Positions 27,574-35,436 of a stretch of DNA of 64,000 nucleotides are shown piece by piece. The notes beneath the pieces were generated by a model. It worked only from the letters and a program-made list of their open reading frames with translations, was not told the origin of the DNA and ran no database searches. Source of the DNA: Butyrivibrio sp. INlla21 (lineage in GTDB: Bacteria; Bacillota; Clostridia; Lachnospirales; Lachnospiraceae); NCBI RefSeq assembly GCF_900116875.1, contig NZ_FPCC01000015.1, positions 18,661-82,660 of the forward strand, written 5' to 3'. Position numbers and translations under genes: made by a program. Position 1 is the stretch's first letter; each line of letters starts with the position of its first letter.

Positions 27574-27641
27574 AAAAGATGAGAAATGGTATAATATACA
27601 TTCCTCGAGGAACTGATATCCGTAGGGAAACGGAGGTGCTT

Positions 27642-27830
27642 ATGGATATTCCTTCATTATCGATGGCTTTATCACAAAATCGCGTTCTTACAGACGTGGG
27701 TGTAGCTATGCTGTCAAAGAACCTGGATTTCATGAAAGACGTAGGCAGCAATTTTGCAGAGCAAATAGACTCTGTTTCTGAACTGTCCGTTAATCCCAAT
27801 GTAGGTTCCAACATCGACATAAGACTTTGA
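27642..27830 (+). CDS. YjfB-family putative motility protein
   Basis: 62 aa. MDIPSLSMALSQNRVLTDVGVAMLSKNLDFMKDVGSNFAEQIDSV...NPNVGSNIDIRL matches the small YjfB family (annotated as putative motility protein), with the conserved MDI start and P-hydrophobic C-terminus. Start fixed by SD ACGGAGG seven bases before ATG 27642; the longer open frame upstream is not coding. One of only two clear plus-strand genes; isolated, with its own promoter region and a following terminator. Function unknown. Confidence 0.85.
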   Translation: MDIPSLSMALSQNRVLTDVGVAMLSKNLDFMKDVGSNFAEQIDSVSELSVNPNVGSNIDIRL

Positions 27831-27849
27831 TAATGTCATCAACACAAAA

Positions 27850-27874
27850 AGGAGGGTGAATGCCCTCCTCTTTG
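27850..27874. terminator. Bidirectional terminator between yjfB and CPBP gene
   Basis: Stem AGGAGGG / CCCTCCT with a 6-base loop. Plus-strand side is followed by CTTTGTTATTTT, minus-strand side by TTTTGTG, so it can serve both convergent genes. Confidence 0.75.
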
Positions 27875-28807
27875 TTATTTTAGATATGGTGTGATCGTAA
27901 TAATGCCCATATAACCGACCGCTATAACAATTCCCACGATAAGCGGAAATGATATAAGGCTTCCTCTGTTATTATCTTTTTCGCCTTTTAATATCAATGT
28001 CAGTGCCGCTTCTCTTCCCTCTATCTTAGCAATCTTATAAACTATGCAGATAGCTACGGGTGTAAAGATAGCCGCAAGCAATAAATAAAGACCTATTGCC
28101 GGAAGAAGGCCATAATCGCCTCCCACCTGCGTTTCTGCGATCTGTTCTACGTCATCCATAAAATATTCGGAAGCATAAAGGAAGATCACCTCGATCGAAT
28201 TAAAAACACCGTGCGCCAAAAATGATGACCACACGCTTCCTGTAGCTTCAACAAGCAAGCAGAACATAACGCCCATAACCGCTGCGTACGTAAACTGGTT
28301 AAAATTAAGGTGCATCATTCCGAAAAGCACAGACGACAATATGATCGATGCAAGAATCCTGCCGCTCCTCTTATATGTATGGAAAAAGATTCCTCTAAAT
28401 ACCACTTCTTCAACAAACGGACTGATTACTCCCATTGACAGAAGCATGATCCACATCGGCATTGCTATAACACTGTCAGAGATCGAATCAACCATATTCT
28501 CTACAAAGATCATGGATATAGAATTCACCAACGTGATCAGTGGGAAGAGTGCAAATACATATAGAATTGTCAGAAGGACCGACACTATATTGAATTTCTT
28601 AAGCGGGATCACCGAGCCCAGGCTTTCCCCACTGTAAAGCACAGCAGCAATCGCCGGTACGATCACAACAAGCTCACAAAGAACATTATTCCAAAGGACC
28701 GAAAGTTCCTCACCAGATGTAAGATACCATGCCGATATCAATACGCCCATCAATATTGTTGACAGTATCATAAACATGAATGCCCTGTTTGCTCTTCTAT
28801 ATTCCAT
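27875..28807 (-). CDS. CPBP-family intramembrane metalloprotease
   Basis: About 310 aa with seven or eight membrane helices. The CAAX-protease/bacteriocin-processing motifs are intact: FVEEVVFRGIFFHTYKR (EExxxR), LFGMMHLNFNQF (FxxxH) and SSFLAHGVFNSIEV (HxxxN). Start at ATG 28807 (MEYRRANRAFMF) with GAGGTG upstream, only seven bases after the cvfB stop, so the two are coupled; the longer frame begins at a TTG inside cvfB. Substrate unknown; no bacteriocin gene is adjacent. Confidence 0.9.
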   Translation of the reverse strand: MEYRRANRAFMFMILSTILMGVLISAWYLTSGEELSVLWNNVLCELVVIVPAIAAVLYSGESLGSVIPLKKFNIVSVLLTILYVFALFPLITLVNSISMIFVENMVDSISDSVIAMPMWIMLLSMGVISPFVEEVVFRGIFFHTYKRSGRILASIILSSVLFGMMHLNFNQFTYAAVMGVMFCLLVEATGSVWSSFLAHGVFNSIEVIFLYASEYFMDDVEQIAETQVGGDYGLLPAIGLYLLLAAIFTPVAICIVYKIAKIEGREAALTLILKGEKDNNRGSLISFPLIVGIVIAVGYMGIITITPYLK

Positions 28808-28814
28808 AGTCACC

Positions 28815-29648
28815 TCATTTAAGCTCAATCGAATCCGTCTTTATCTCTATCTTGCCCTCTTTAAGAAGCCTTCCTACAGCCCTCTTAAATTCATTTTTGC
28901 TCATTCCTGTCTTTTGACGAATAAGCTCGGGAGATGCTTTATCTGTAAAAGGTATTCTGCCGTTATTATCATCCATCATGGCAAGAAGCTTCCGGGCATC
29001 CTCATCCATCTGAAGATATGCCTTTTCCCTGACGCTAAGATTAAGCCTTCCGTCCTCTTTTACGGAAGTAACACGCGCATCGATCCTGTCTCCTATGCCA
29101 ATATTACCGTAGAGTTCCTTCTTTGGGATTAGTGCCGAATAAATATCATCCACCGCTACAAACGCCCCGAAATTATCACTCAACTCGTATACGGTACCTT
29201 TAACCTTATCGTCTTTCTTATAAGGACTTGTGTTCAAAAGATATTTATAAACATTCATGGTTACGCAGAGTCTGCTACTCTTGTCAATATAGAGCGCGCA
29301 AAGTACCTCATCGCCCACCTTAACCTTCTTGGTCTGTTCCTTGAACGGAAGAAGAACATCCTTCTCAAGGCCCCAGTCCATGAATGCTCCGATCTTACCG
29401 ACTTCCTTAACTCTTAGAAGTCTTACATCTCCAAGCATTATCTTAGGCTCGCCTGTAGTTGCAATAAGCCTGTCGCTTGAATCTCTGTAAATAAACACTT
29501 CTATATCCGATCCGACTTCCGCTTCCTTCGGAACCTGCTTAGCGGGTAAAAGAACTTTCTCCTCGCTTCCCTGTTCCTCTGAAAGGTAAACACCGAAGTC
29601 GACCTTCTTTACAACTATTAATTTCTGCTTTTCACCTAATCTTATCAT
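28815..29648 (-). CDS. cvfB: S1-domain RNA-binding protein CvfB
   Basis: 277 aa. Three S1-like modules followed by a winged-helix end, the CvfB/YitL layout: first KLIVVKKVDFGVYLSEEQGSEEKVLLP, second VRLLRVKEVGKIGAFMDWGLEKDVLLPF, third VKGTVYELSDNFGAFVAVDDIYSALIP, then DKASPELIRQKTGMSKNEFKRAVGRLLKEGKIEI as wHTH. Known in Staphylococcus as a regulator of virulence-related gene expression; general RNA-binding function assumed here. Coupled to CPBP gene downstream and thioesterase upstream (12 bases). Confidence 0.92.
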   Translation of the reverse strand: MIRLGEKQKLIVVKKVDFGVYLSEEQGSEEKVLLPAKQVPKEAEVGSDIEVFIYRDSSDRLIATTGEPKIMLGDVRLLRVKEVGKIGAFMDWGLEKDVLLPFKEQTKKVKVGDEVLCALYIDKSSRLCVTMNVYKYLLNTSPYKKDDKVKGTVYELSDNFGAFVAVDDIYSALIPKKELYGNIGIGDRIDARVTSVKEDGRLNLSVREKAYLQMDEDARKLLAMMDDNNGRIPFTDKASPELIRQKTGMSKNEFKRAVGRLLKEGKIEIKTDSIELK

Positions 29649-29659
29649 TTATCCTCCGG

Positions 29660-30382
29660 TTAAATAAGCTCAACCAAACATACCGGATCGCCTTCACTGT
29701 TATTAAGGCATACCGTATAGATATCATTATCCTCTTTTTTGCTCTTTATAACAACAGGGAAGAGCACGTCCCCAAGTCTTGCCTGACGCTTGTATTCCGC
29801 GCGAAGCTTCGAGATCTTGAAATCCTCATTGCCAAGGCAATCAACCGCCATCCTTATGTACTGGCCGTTATTTACATGCTTGTTGGTATCAATCTGGCCT
29901 CTTGTGATCTCAATACTCTGGCATTCGATCTTCTCCCCGTCTTTGGGAAGCTGTATCTTTCTGCTGCCATAATCCATATCAAGCTTCTCATCAAGGACAT
30001 ACGCTGATGCGATTTCTTCCGTAATCCTGCTTGGCATCTCTTTCTCAACATCGACAAGTGTCCATATGGAGTTGGCAACCGCGAGCCTTTCTCCGTCAGC
30101 GCTGTCCATAAAGAAATTCCTAAGTCCCATTGCCCCTTTGAGTTCATAAGGCATTGTTCCTATCGTTACATCCTCACACAGCTTGGGATATCTGTTTACC
30201 GTTATCTGCCAAGCCGACAGGACCCACGCCAGACCGTTTTCCTTAAGATAGCCAATCGATGCCGGTCCGCTCTGTGTCTGAAAGATCGTACTGTCCTGAA
30301 AATAATTGATAAGCGACTCTATCGTAAGCGCAGCGTCACTGCCAACTTCACTGTATCTGATTTTGGAATTAAAAGTGTACAT
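29660..30382 (-). CDS. Acyl-ACP thioesterase
   Basis: 240 aa double hot-dog thioesterase releasing fatty acids from acyl-carrier protein. N-terminal YSEVGSDAALTIESLINYFQDSTIFQTQ, GLAWVLSAWQITVNRYPKLCEDV and second half GQIDTNKHVNNGQYIRMAVDCLG with the DxNxHVNN-type active-site motif. Start at ATG 30382, because AAAAGGAGAG precedes it; the longer open frame reads through a repeat and hairpins and is not coding. The leader contains the 37-nt repeat at 30402-30438. Confidence 0.92.
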   Translation of the reverse strand: MYTFNSKIRYSEVGSDAALTIESLINYFQDSTIFQTQSGPASIGYLKENGLAWVLSAWQITVNRYPKLCEDVTIGTMPYELKGAMGLRNFFMDSADGERLAVANSIWTLVDVEKEMPSRITEEIASAYVLDEKLDMDYGSRKIQLPKDGEKIECQSIEITRGQIDTNKHVNNGQYIRMAVDCLGNEDFKISKLRAEYKRQARLGDVLFPVVIKSKKEDNDIYTVCLNNSEGDPVCLVELI

Positions 30383-30401
30383 TTCACTCTCCTTTTGCGT
30401 A

Positions 30402-30438
30402 CAATGAGGTTCCGCTCTCGCATTCGCTCGCCGGAACT
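30402..30438 (-). repeat. 37-nt dispersed element, copy 1
   Basis: 36 of 37 bases equal the element at 44254-44290. On the minus strand it starts AGTTCCGGCGAG and ends GGAACCTCATTG, with GTTCCG/CGGAAC able to pair as a hairpin. It ends 19 bases upstream of the thioesterase ATG, in the untranslated leader. Adjacent GC-rich DNA to 30506 (CGCGCGCGAG, GCGAAGC) is not shared with copy 2 and I see no gene in it. Confidence 0.85.
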
Positions 30439-30506
30439 TTCGCGCGCGAGCGGTATTGCGAAGCAATTGTCTACCATTCCGCGAGCTGCGCATCCATAGC
30501 GGAGCG

Positions 30507-30543
30507 TTTTTTGTTGGATAGGAATTTGCTATCCAACAAAAAA
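30507..30543. repeat. 15-bp perfect inverted repeat next to tRNA terminator
   Basis: Arms TTTTTTGTTGGATAG (30507-30521) and CTATCCAACAAAAAA (30529-30543), 7-base loop. Its AAA at 30541-30543 is shared with the tRNA terminator stem, so the two hairpins cannot both form fully. Confidence 0.7.
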
Positions 30544-30568
30544 GCGAGATTGTCACCAATCTCGCTTT
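30538..30568 (-). terminator. tRNA-Gln terminator
   Basis: Stem AAAGCGAGATT / AATCTCGCTTT (11 bp), 6-base loop, followed on the minus strand by TTTGTTGG (with the stem's TTT giving a run of six T). Lies 11 bases after the tRNA 3' end. Confidence 0.85.
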
Positions 30569-30578
30569 CACATATTAG

Positions 30579-30651
30579 CTGGGCTAGTAGGATTCGAACC
30601 TACGTAATGACGGAGTCAGAGTCCGTTGCCTTACCGCTTGGCGATAGCCCA
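30579..30651 (-). tRNA. tRNA-Gln (anticodon CTG)
   Basis: 73 nt cloverleaf. Acceptor arms TGGGCTA and TAGCCCA with discriminator G; D-arm GCCAAGCGGTAAGGC; anticodon stem ACGGA/TCCGT with loop CTCTGAC, giving anticodon CTG (reads CAG); T-arm GTAGG-TTCGAAT-CCTAC. The 3' CCA is not encoded. It has its own promoter and terminator and lies directly downstream of the glutamine synthetase gene. Confidence 0.95.
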
Positions 30652-30664
30652 CCGACAAGAAATG

Positions 30665-30693
30665 ATTATACGTGAGGCGTCAGAAAAAAGCAA
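30665..30693 (-). promoter_or_regulatory. tRNA-Gln promoter
   Basis: TTGCTT (30688-30693), 17-base spacer, TATAAT (30665-30670) on the minus strand, 13 bases upstream of the tRNA. The expected start site is about seven bases below the -10. Confidence 0.85.
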
Positions 30694-30732
30694 GTACTTT
30701 TTTTGAATTTTTTTCATTTCTCGTATGTATAT

Positions 30733-30767
30733 TATACCCCCTCACAACAAAAGTTGCGAGGGGTATA
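30733..30767 (-). terminator. Stem-loop after glnN
   Basis: Stem TATA-CCCC-TCxCAAC / GTTGxGA-GGGG-TATA with one mismatch and one bulged C, 4-base loop. No T-run follows on the minus strand, so it may stop or process the glnN transcript rather than act as a classical terminator. T-rich runs follow only 25-40 bases later. Confidence 0.5.
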
Positions 30768-30783
30768 TATTACTTAGGAAAAA

Positions 30784-32895
30784 TCAACCCTCAAAAAGAA
30801 GATCTGCGTATGTCGGAATAGGCCAATCTTTCTTATCTACAAGCATCTCAAGCTTGTCTGCGGGGGTTCTGAGCGCCTCCATGATAGGAAGGATCTTATC
30901 CTTGTAGAAGAAAGCCAGCTCGCGCTGATCTTTGATCTTCTTGGCCTTCTCTTCACCTGCTTTAAGCTTATCAAGCGCTGTCTTCATCTTGGCAAGCTGA
31001 TCCTGGATCTCTTTAAGCTCCGCGACCTCAACCGACGCATCAACGCCTGCTGCCTTGATCTGGTTGACATCCGTGGCAACTCTTCCGGCATACTTCATAA
31101 CTGCAGGAATAATCTGCTTGGAAGCCATATCAATCATTGTAAGAGCTTCGATGTTGATAGTCTTGGCATATGATTCAAATATGATCTCTTTTCTTGACTC
31201 AAGCTCAGTCTTTGTATAAACACCGAACTTCTGGAAAAGATCGATAGCTTTCTTGGTAGTAAGTGTATCTGCTGCCTCAATGGTTGACTTAATATTGGGA
31301 AGTCCGCGTCTCTCAGCTTCTTTTACCCATGCATCCGAATATCCGTCACCGTTGAAGATGATTCTCTGATGCTCGGTAAGATATTCCTTGATAAGGTCAT
31401 GTACAGCCATATCAAAATCATCTGCCTTTTCAAGGATATCGGCAGCTTCGGCAAATGCCTCGGCAACAATCGTATTAAGTGTAGTGTTGGAACTTGCCAT
31501 GGAATCGGAAGAACCAACCATTCTGAACTCGAATTTATTACCTGTAAACGCAAAAGGTGATGTACGGTTTCTGTCCGTAGCATCCTTCTCAAACTGAGGA
31601 AGAGTGGATACACCGGTCTTGAGCTTTCCGCCCTTCTTGCTGGACTTAGCAACACCCGTCTCGATAAGCTGTCTTACAACGTCCTCAAGCTGCTCTCCGA
31701 GGAATACGGAAATAATAGCCGGAGGAGCCTCGTCCGCGCCAAGTCTGTGGTCGTTACCTACATCAGACGCACTCTGTCTCAAAAGATCGGCATGCTTATC
31801 AACAGCCTTTAAGATACATGAAAGCACAAACAGGAACTGTACGTTCTTGTTGGGTGTATCGCCGGGATCAAGAAGGTTAACACCGTCATCTGTGCAAAGA
31901 GACCAGTTGTCGTGCTTACCGGATCCGTTAACGCCCGCAAAAGGCTTCTCGTGAAGGAGACATCTCATATGATGATGCTCTGCAACACGCTTCATTGTCT
32001 CCATAATAATCTGGTTGTGATCAACCGCAATATTGGCTGTCTCATAAACCGGAGCAAGCTCGTGCTGTCCGGGAGCAACCTCATTATGCTGTGTCTTGTC
32101 GGGAACACCGAGCTTCCAGAGTTCTACGTTGAGGTCTTTCATGAACTCTCCGACTCTTTCTCTGATAACTCCGAAGTAGTGATCCTCCATCTCCTGTCCC
32201 TTGGGGGGCTTTGCACCGAAAAGAGTTCTTCCGGTAAAAAGAAGATCCTCTCTCTTCATTGCCTTGTCCCAATCGACAAGGAAGTATTCCTGCTCGGGGC
32301 CTACAGATACATTGACCTTGGTAGCTGTAGTATTACCGAAAAGCTTAACTATTCTGAGAGCCTGCTTGTTAATAGCCTCCATGGATCTAAGAAGCGGAGT
32401 CTTCTTATCAAGCGCCTCTCCTGTGTATGAACAAAAGGCAGTGGGAATGCAAAGTGTAACGCCTGCTCCCGACTCTTTAAGGAATGCGGGAGATGTGATA
32501 TCCCATGTCGTATATCCTCTTGCCTCAAATGTGGCTCTGAGTCCACCTGAAGGGAAAGATGACGCGTCAGGCTCACCCTTTATCAGTTCTTTTCCTGAAA
32601 AAGAAGTAAGCATCCTTCCGTCTTTTTCTGCGCTTCCCACAAATGAATCATGTTTCTCGGCCGTGATACCTGTAAGCGGCTGGAACCAGTGCGTATAATG
32701 TGTCGCTCCGTTCTCAACAGCCCACTCTTTCATAGCGTTGGCAACAACATCAGCGGATTCCTTGGATAATGCCCCGCCGTGCTCAGTAACGCTCACAACC
32801 TCCTTGTAAACATTCTTGGGAAGTCTCTCTCTCATCTTTGCAAGAGTAAAAACGTTCTGTCCGAATATCTCTTCTACGTTCACGCTATTGCTCAT
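30784..32895 (-). CDS. glnN: Glutamine synthetase type III
   Basis: ATP-dependent synthesis of glutamine from glutamate and ammonia; 703 aa, the large GSIII type common in Bacteroidota and Lachnospiraceae. Signatures: N-terminal [110 protein letters not shown] (catalytic His and ATP-binding) and [20 protein letters not shown]. Monocistronic with its own promoter carrying a palindrome; ends near tRNA-Gln. Confidence 0.97.
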   Translation of the reverse strand: MSNSVNVEEIFGQNVFTLAKMRERLPKNVYKEVVSVTEHGGALSKESADVVANAMKEWAVENGATHYTHWFQPLTGITAEKHDSFVGSAEKDGRMLTSFSGKELIKGEPDASSFPSGGLRATFEARGYTTWDITSPAFLKESGAGVTLCIPTAFCSYTGEALDKKTPLLRSMEAINKQALRIVKLFGNTTATKVNVSVGPEQEYFLVDWDKAMKREDLLFTGRTLFGAKPPKGQEMEDHYFGVIRERVGEFMKDLNVELWKLGVPDKTQHNEVAPGQHELAPVYETANIAVDHNQIIMETMKRVAEHHHMRCLLHEKPFAGVNGSGKHDNWSLCTDDGVNLLDPGDTPNKNVQFLFVLSCILKAVDKHADLLRQSASDVGNDHRLGADEAPPAIISVFLGEQLEDVVRQLIETGVAKSSKKGGKLKTGVSTLPQFEKDATDRNRTSPFAFTGNKFEFRMVGSSDSMASSNTTLNTIVAEAFAEAADILEKADDFDMAVHDLIKEYLTEHQRIIFNGDGYSDAWVKEAERRGLPNIKSTIEAADTLTTKKAIDLFQKFGVYTKTELESRKEIIFESYAKTINIEALTMIDMASKQIIPAVMKYAGRVATDVNQIKAAGVDASVEVAELKEIQDQLAKMKTALDKLKAGEEKAKKIKDQRELAFFYKDKILPIMEALRTPADKLEMLVDKKDWPIPTYADLLFEG

Positions 32896-32918
32896 CAGTG
32901 CCCCTTTCTGAACTACAA

Positions 32919-32946
32919 ATTTTAACTGTTTAACAGTTTACATCAA
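32919..32946 (-). promoter_or_regulatory. glnN promoter
   Basis: TTGATG (32941-32946), 16-base spacer, TAAAAT (32919-32924) on the minus strand, 23 bases upstream of the start codon, which has AAAGGGG as SD. Confidence 0.65.
32924..32938. promoter_or_regulatory. Palindromic operator candidate in glnN promoter
   Basis: AACTGTTTAACAGTT, a perfect 7-1-7 palindrome filling the spacer and touching the -10 element of the glnN promoter. Position suggests a repressor site; the regulator is not identified. Confidence 0.55.
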
Positions 32947-32974
32947 CTTACCAAAAACTACTACCAAAATATTA

Positions 32975-34216
32975 TTATTTTTTCTCATTTTCTTTTGAAG
33001 GGGCTCTCAATATGTCGTACTTCTCGGCTGACTCAGACAGCTCCACATAGATAACCTGTTTGGGATGAGGGCATGATTCGATACTCTCGCCATCCTCGGT
33101 GTAAAGTCCTTTGACCGTAACCTTCACATCGGTTCCGTCAGGCTTCATGATCTCTATCTCATCACCCACAGAGAACTTGTTTCTCTGCTCGATCTTGGCA
33201 AAGCCTCTGTCATCGACCTCGCCGACTATTCCAAGATAGATATACTCATTAACATATGTGTTTACGTCGTAGATCTGCGTCTCATCACTGGGCTTTCCGA
33301 AATAGAAGCCTGTGGTGAACTGTCTGTATGTACACTTTGAAATCTGCTCTTTGTACCAGGGCATGTTCTCCCTGTACTTTTCTTCGGATTCAAAGAAATC
33401 GTCAATTGCTTTTCTGTAAGTTCTTGCAACGGTCGCTACATAGAGGGCCGTTTTCATTCTTCCCTCAATCTTGCAGCTGTCGACACCGGCATTCACAAGC
33501 TCCGGAATATGCTCTATCATGCACAGGTCCTTAGAGTTAAAGATATAGGTACCTCTGTCGTTCTCATAGACAGGAAGGTACTCTCCGGGTCTTTTCTCCT
33601 CTACAACGGCATACTTCCATCTGCAGGGATGAGTGCACGCACCGTGGTTAGCGTCTCTTCCCGTGAAATAATTGGACAAAAGACATCTTCCGGAATATGA
33701 GATACACATTGCCCCGTGAATGAAGCACTCCATCTCAAGATCATCGGGAATTCTTTCCTTGATCTCTTTTATCTCATTCATGGAAAGTTCTCTGGCTGCC
33801 ACTACTCTCTTGGCTCCCAGATCTCTCCAGAAAAGATATGTCTCATAGTTGGTATTGTTGGCCTGCGTCGAAACATGTATGTCTATCTCGGGGCAGATCC
33901 TTCTTGCCTTCATGAAAATACCGGGGTCTGCGATAATAAGCGCATCGGGCTTAAGCTCTTTTAACTCATGAAGGTATTCCTCAACGCCGTCGAGGTCGTA
34001 GTTATGGGCAAGGATATTTACCGTAACATGAACCTTAACTCCATGCTCATGGGCAAAAGAAATCCCTTCCTTCATCTCGTCTTTACTGAAGTTTTTAGCC
34101 TTTGCACGCAGTCCGAAGGCATCTCCTCCGATATAGACCGCGTCAGCTCCGAATATAACGGCAGTCTTTAATACTTCAAGGCTGCTCGCAGGTATAAGTA
34201 ATTCCGGTTTTTTCAT
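32975..34216 (-). CDS. trhP: U32-family protein, probable tRNA hydroxylation protein TrhP
   Basis: About 413 aa. U32 signature: MKKPELLIPASSLEVLKTAVIFGADAVYIGGDAFGLRA, VTVNILAHNYDLDGVEEYL, ADPGIFMKARRICPEIDIHVSTQANNTN, and the Cys-rich MECFIHGAMCISYSGRCLLSNYFTGRDANHGACTHPCRW that could bind an Fe-S cluster. The adjacent O-methyltransferase and mltG-like genes match Bacillus yrrL-yrrM-yrrN-yrrO, in which the U32 proteins TrhP hydroxylate U34 of tRNA and TrmR methylates it. Start at ATG 34216 with GGAG eight bases upstream. Often annotated simply as peptidase U32; the tRNA role is inferred from family and context. Confidence 0.88.
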   Translation of the reverse strand: MKKPELLIPASSLEVLKTAVIFGADAVYIGGDAFGLRAKAKNFSKDEMKEGISFAHEHGVKVHVTVNILAHNYDLDGVEEYLHELKELKPDALIIADPGIFMKARRICPEIDIHVSTQANNTNYETYLFWRDLGAKRVVAARELSMNEIKEIKERIPDDLEMECFIHGAMCISYSGRCLLSNYFTGRDANHGACTHPCRWKYAVVEEKRPGEYLPVYENDRGTYIFNSKDLCMIEHIPELVNAGVDSCKIEGRMKTALYVATVARTYRKAIDDFFESEEKYRENMPWYKEQISKCTYRQFTTGFYFGKPSDETQIYDVNTYVNEYIYLGIVGEVDDRGFAKIEQRNKFSVGDEIEIMKPDGTDVKVTVKGLYTEDGESIESCPHPKQVIYVELSESAEKYDILRAPSKENEKK

Positions 34217-34236
34217 TGAAATCTCCATTTAACAGA

Positions 34237-34860
34237 TCAAAGCTTGACGGAAAGTGTCATTCCGTCGCCAACGGTAAGTATCACCGTATTTAGTGCATCG
34301 TTATGCTTGAGTTCATACAGATACTCACGCATTCTCGCATGGATGGTCCGATCTCTCCTTGTGACCGCAAACCTGGATTCTATTATGTCCCCGTCCTGAA
34401 GCACATTATCGGAAACAAGCAGACCACCCTTATTAAGTAATCTTATGCATTCGGGCAAAAAATTGATATATTGGCCCTTTGCCGCATCCATAAAAATAAA
34501 ATCATACCCCGGGGCCAGCGTTCTTAGTATATCGGTCGCATCACCTTCCAAAAGTGTGATTTTATTATTTTTGTCGTACTTTATGAAATTATCTTTAGCA
34601 ACAGGAATTCTCTTCTCGTACTTCTCAATGGTCGTAATCTTGGTATCATCACCGCTGTACTGCGCCATTAAAAGAGCCGAAAATCCAATGGCACATCCTA
34701 CTTCCAAAATGTTTTTGGGTTTGGATGATGCCATAAGGAACTTAAGCAAAGCCTGAGTATCCTTTCGGATAATGGGAACATCCGCTGCCTTGGCTTCTTT
34801 TTCAAGAGCATCAAGATATTCCTCATTTCCCGGATCCAGAGAATTGATGAAAGCAGTCAT
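34237..34860 (-). CDS. trmR: SAM-dependent O-methyltransferase, probable TrmR
   Basis: 207 aa class I O-methyltransferase. SAM motif NILEVGCAIGFSALLMAQYS near residue 55, DDTKITTIEKYEKRIPVAKDNF, YDFIFMDAAKGQYINFLPECIRLL (metal-binding D) and GGLLVSDNVLQDGDI. ATG 34860 with AGGATA upstream is used; the longer frame just reads the acidic tail of the previous gene in another frame and encodes a spurious basic extension. Next to the U32 gene, as yrrM is beside yrrN/yrrO in Bacillus, where it makes mo5U34 from ho5U34. Confidence 0.9.
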   Translation of the reverse strand: MTAFINSLDPGNEEYLDALEKEAKAADVPIIRKDTQALLKFLMASSKPKNILEVGCAIGFSALLMAQYSGDDTKITTIEKYEKRIPVAKDNFIKYDKNNKITLLEGDATDILRTLAPGYDFIFMDAAKGQYINFLPECIRLLNKGGLLVSDNVLQDGDIIESRFAVTRRDRTIHARMREYLYELKHNDALNTVILTVGDGMTLSVKL

Positions 34861-34870
34861 TCTATCCTGT

Positions 34871-35407
34871 TCAATCACCGTTTTCTTCCTCCGAAGCGTC
34901 TGAATCCTCAGATTCATCTTCAGACTCGTCATCTTCTTCACCTTCAGATGTATCATCTGCTGTCTCTTCAGAGCTTTCTTCCTCGGTATCTTCCGCTTTC
35001 TCTGCGGATTTAGCCTCCGAGCCTTCCTCGCCCTCAGCGTTTTCTGCACCTGACATTATCACTATCATACGCTCGGGAGTCATCGCTGTACTGAGCTGAT
35101 ATGTTCCCGGCTGTTCCTTGCCATGATATTCGGAAAAGCGCTCCTGGAGTATGAACAAGGTCTTATCTGTGATAAGCCCCGCACCCGCAAGCTTATTTCC
35201 TATAGTCTTGGCGCCGTCTCCCTCACTTATGGTGACGGTAACTTCCCTTCCCGTTCCCGAAGCGGAAACAGGCTTCTGATTAAAGATCTGATATCCGTAA
35301 TTGTAAGCAAGCTTGGAATATTTGCTTATAAGCATGACCATAAGTAAAACAAAGGCAACTTTTACTACGGTATCAAGAATTCCTAAAATTCCGTTTTTTG
35401 CATTCAT
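34871..35407 (-). CDS. Short MltG-like membrane protein lacking the transglycosylase domain
   Basis: 178 aa. N-terminal membrane helix (VVKVAFVLLMVMLISKYSKLAY), then a LysM-like module as in MltG/YceG (VTVTISEGDGAKTIGNKLAGAGLITDKTLFILQERFSEYHGKEQPGTYQLSTAMTPERMIVIMSG), then an extremely acidic tail of about 65 residues (repeated EEDDESEDESEDSD-like). The catalytic part of MltG is absent; full proteins are near 330-380 aa. It occupies the yrrL (mltG) position between rnj and trmR. Either a structural or scaffold homologue or an evolutionarily shortened enzyme; no frameshift is seen. Confidence 0.8.
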   Translation of the reverse strand: MNAKNGILGILDTVVKVAFVLLMVMLISKYSKLAYNYGYQIFNQKPVSASGTGREVTVTISEGDGAKTIGNKLAGAGLITDKTLFILQERFSEYHGKEQPGTYQLSTAMTPERMIVIMSGAENAEGEEGSEAKSAEKAEDTEEESSEETADDTSEGEEDDESEDESEDSDASEEENGD

Positions 35408-35436
35408 AAATAGTCTTTCCTCTTACAGACCTAGCA

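Noticed and set aside
27500..27600. Second gene or riboswitch in the AT-rich spacer upstream of yjfB
   Set aside because: No conserved riboswitch core or stable structure beyond the inverted repeat and promoter elements.
27579..27641. N-terminal extension of the YjfB-like frame
   Set aside because: It covers the promoter region; SD and the family-typical MDI start lie at 27642.
30383..30571. N-terminal extension of the thioesterase frame
   Set aside because: It crosses the 37-nt repeat and hairpins; a strong SD marks the start at 30382.
34861..35049. N-terminal basic extension of the O-methyltransferase frame
   Set aside because: It reads the acidic tail codons of the preceding gene in another frame; the good SD and family start are at 34860.
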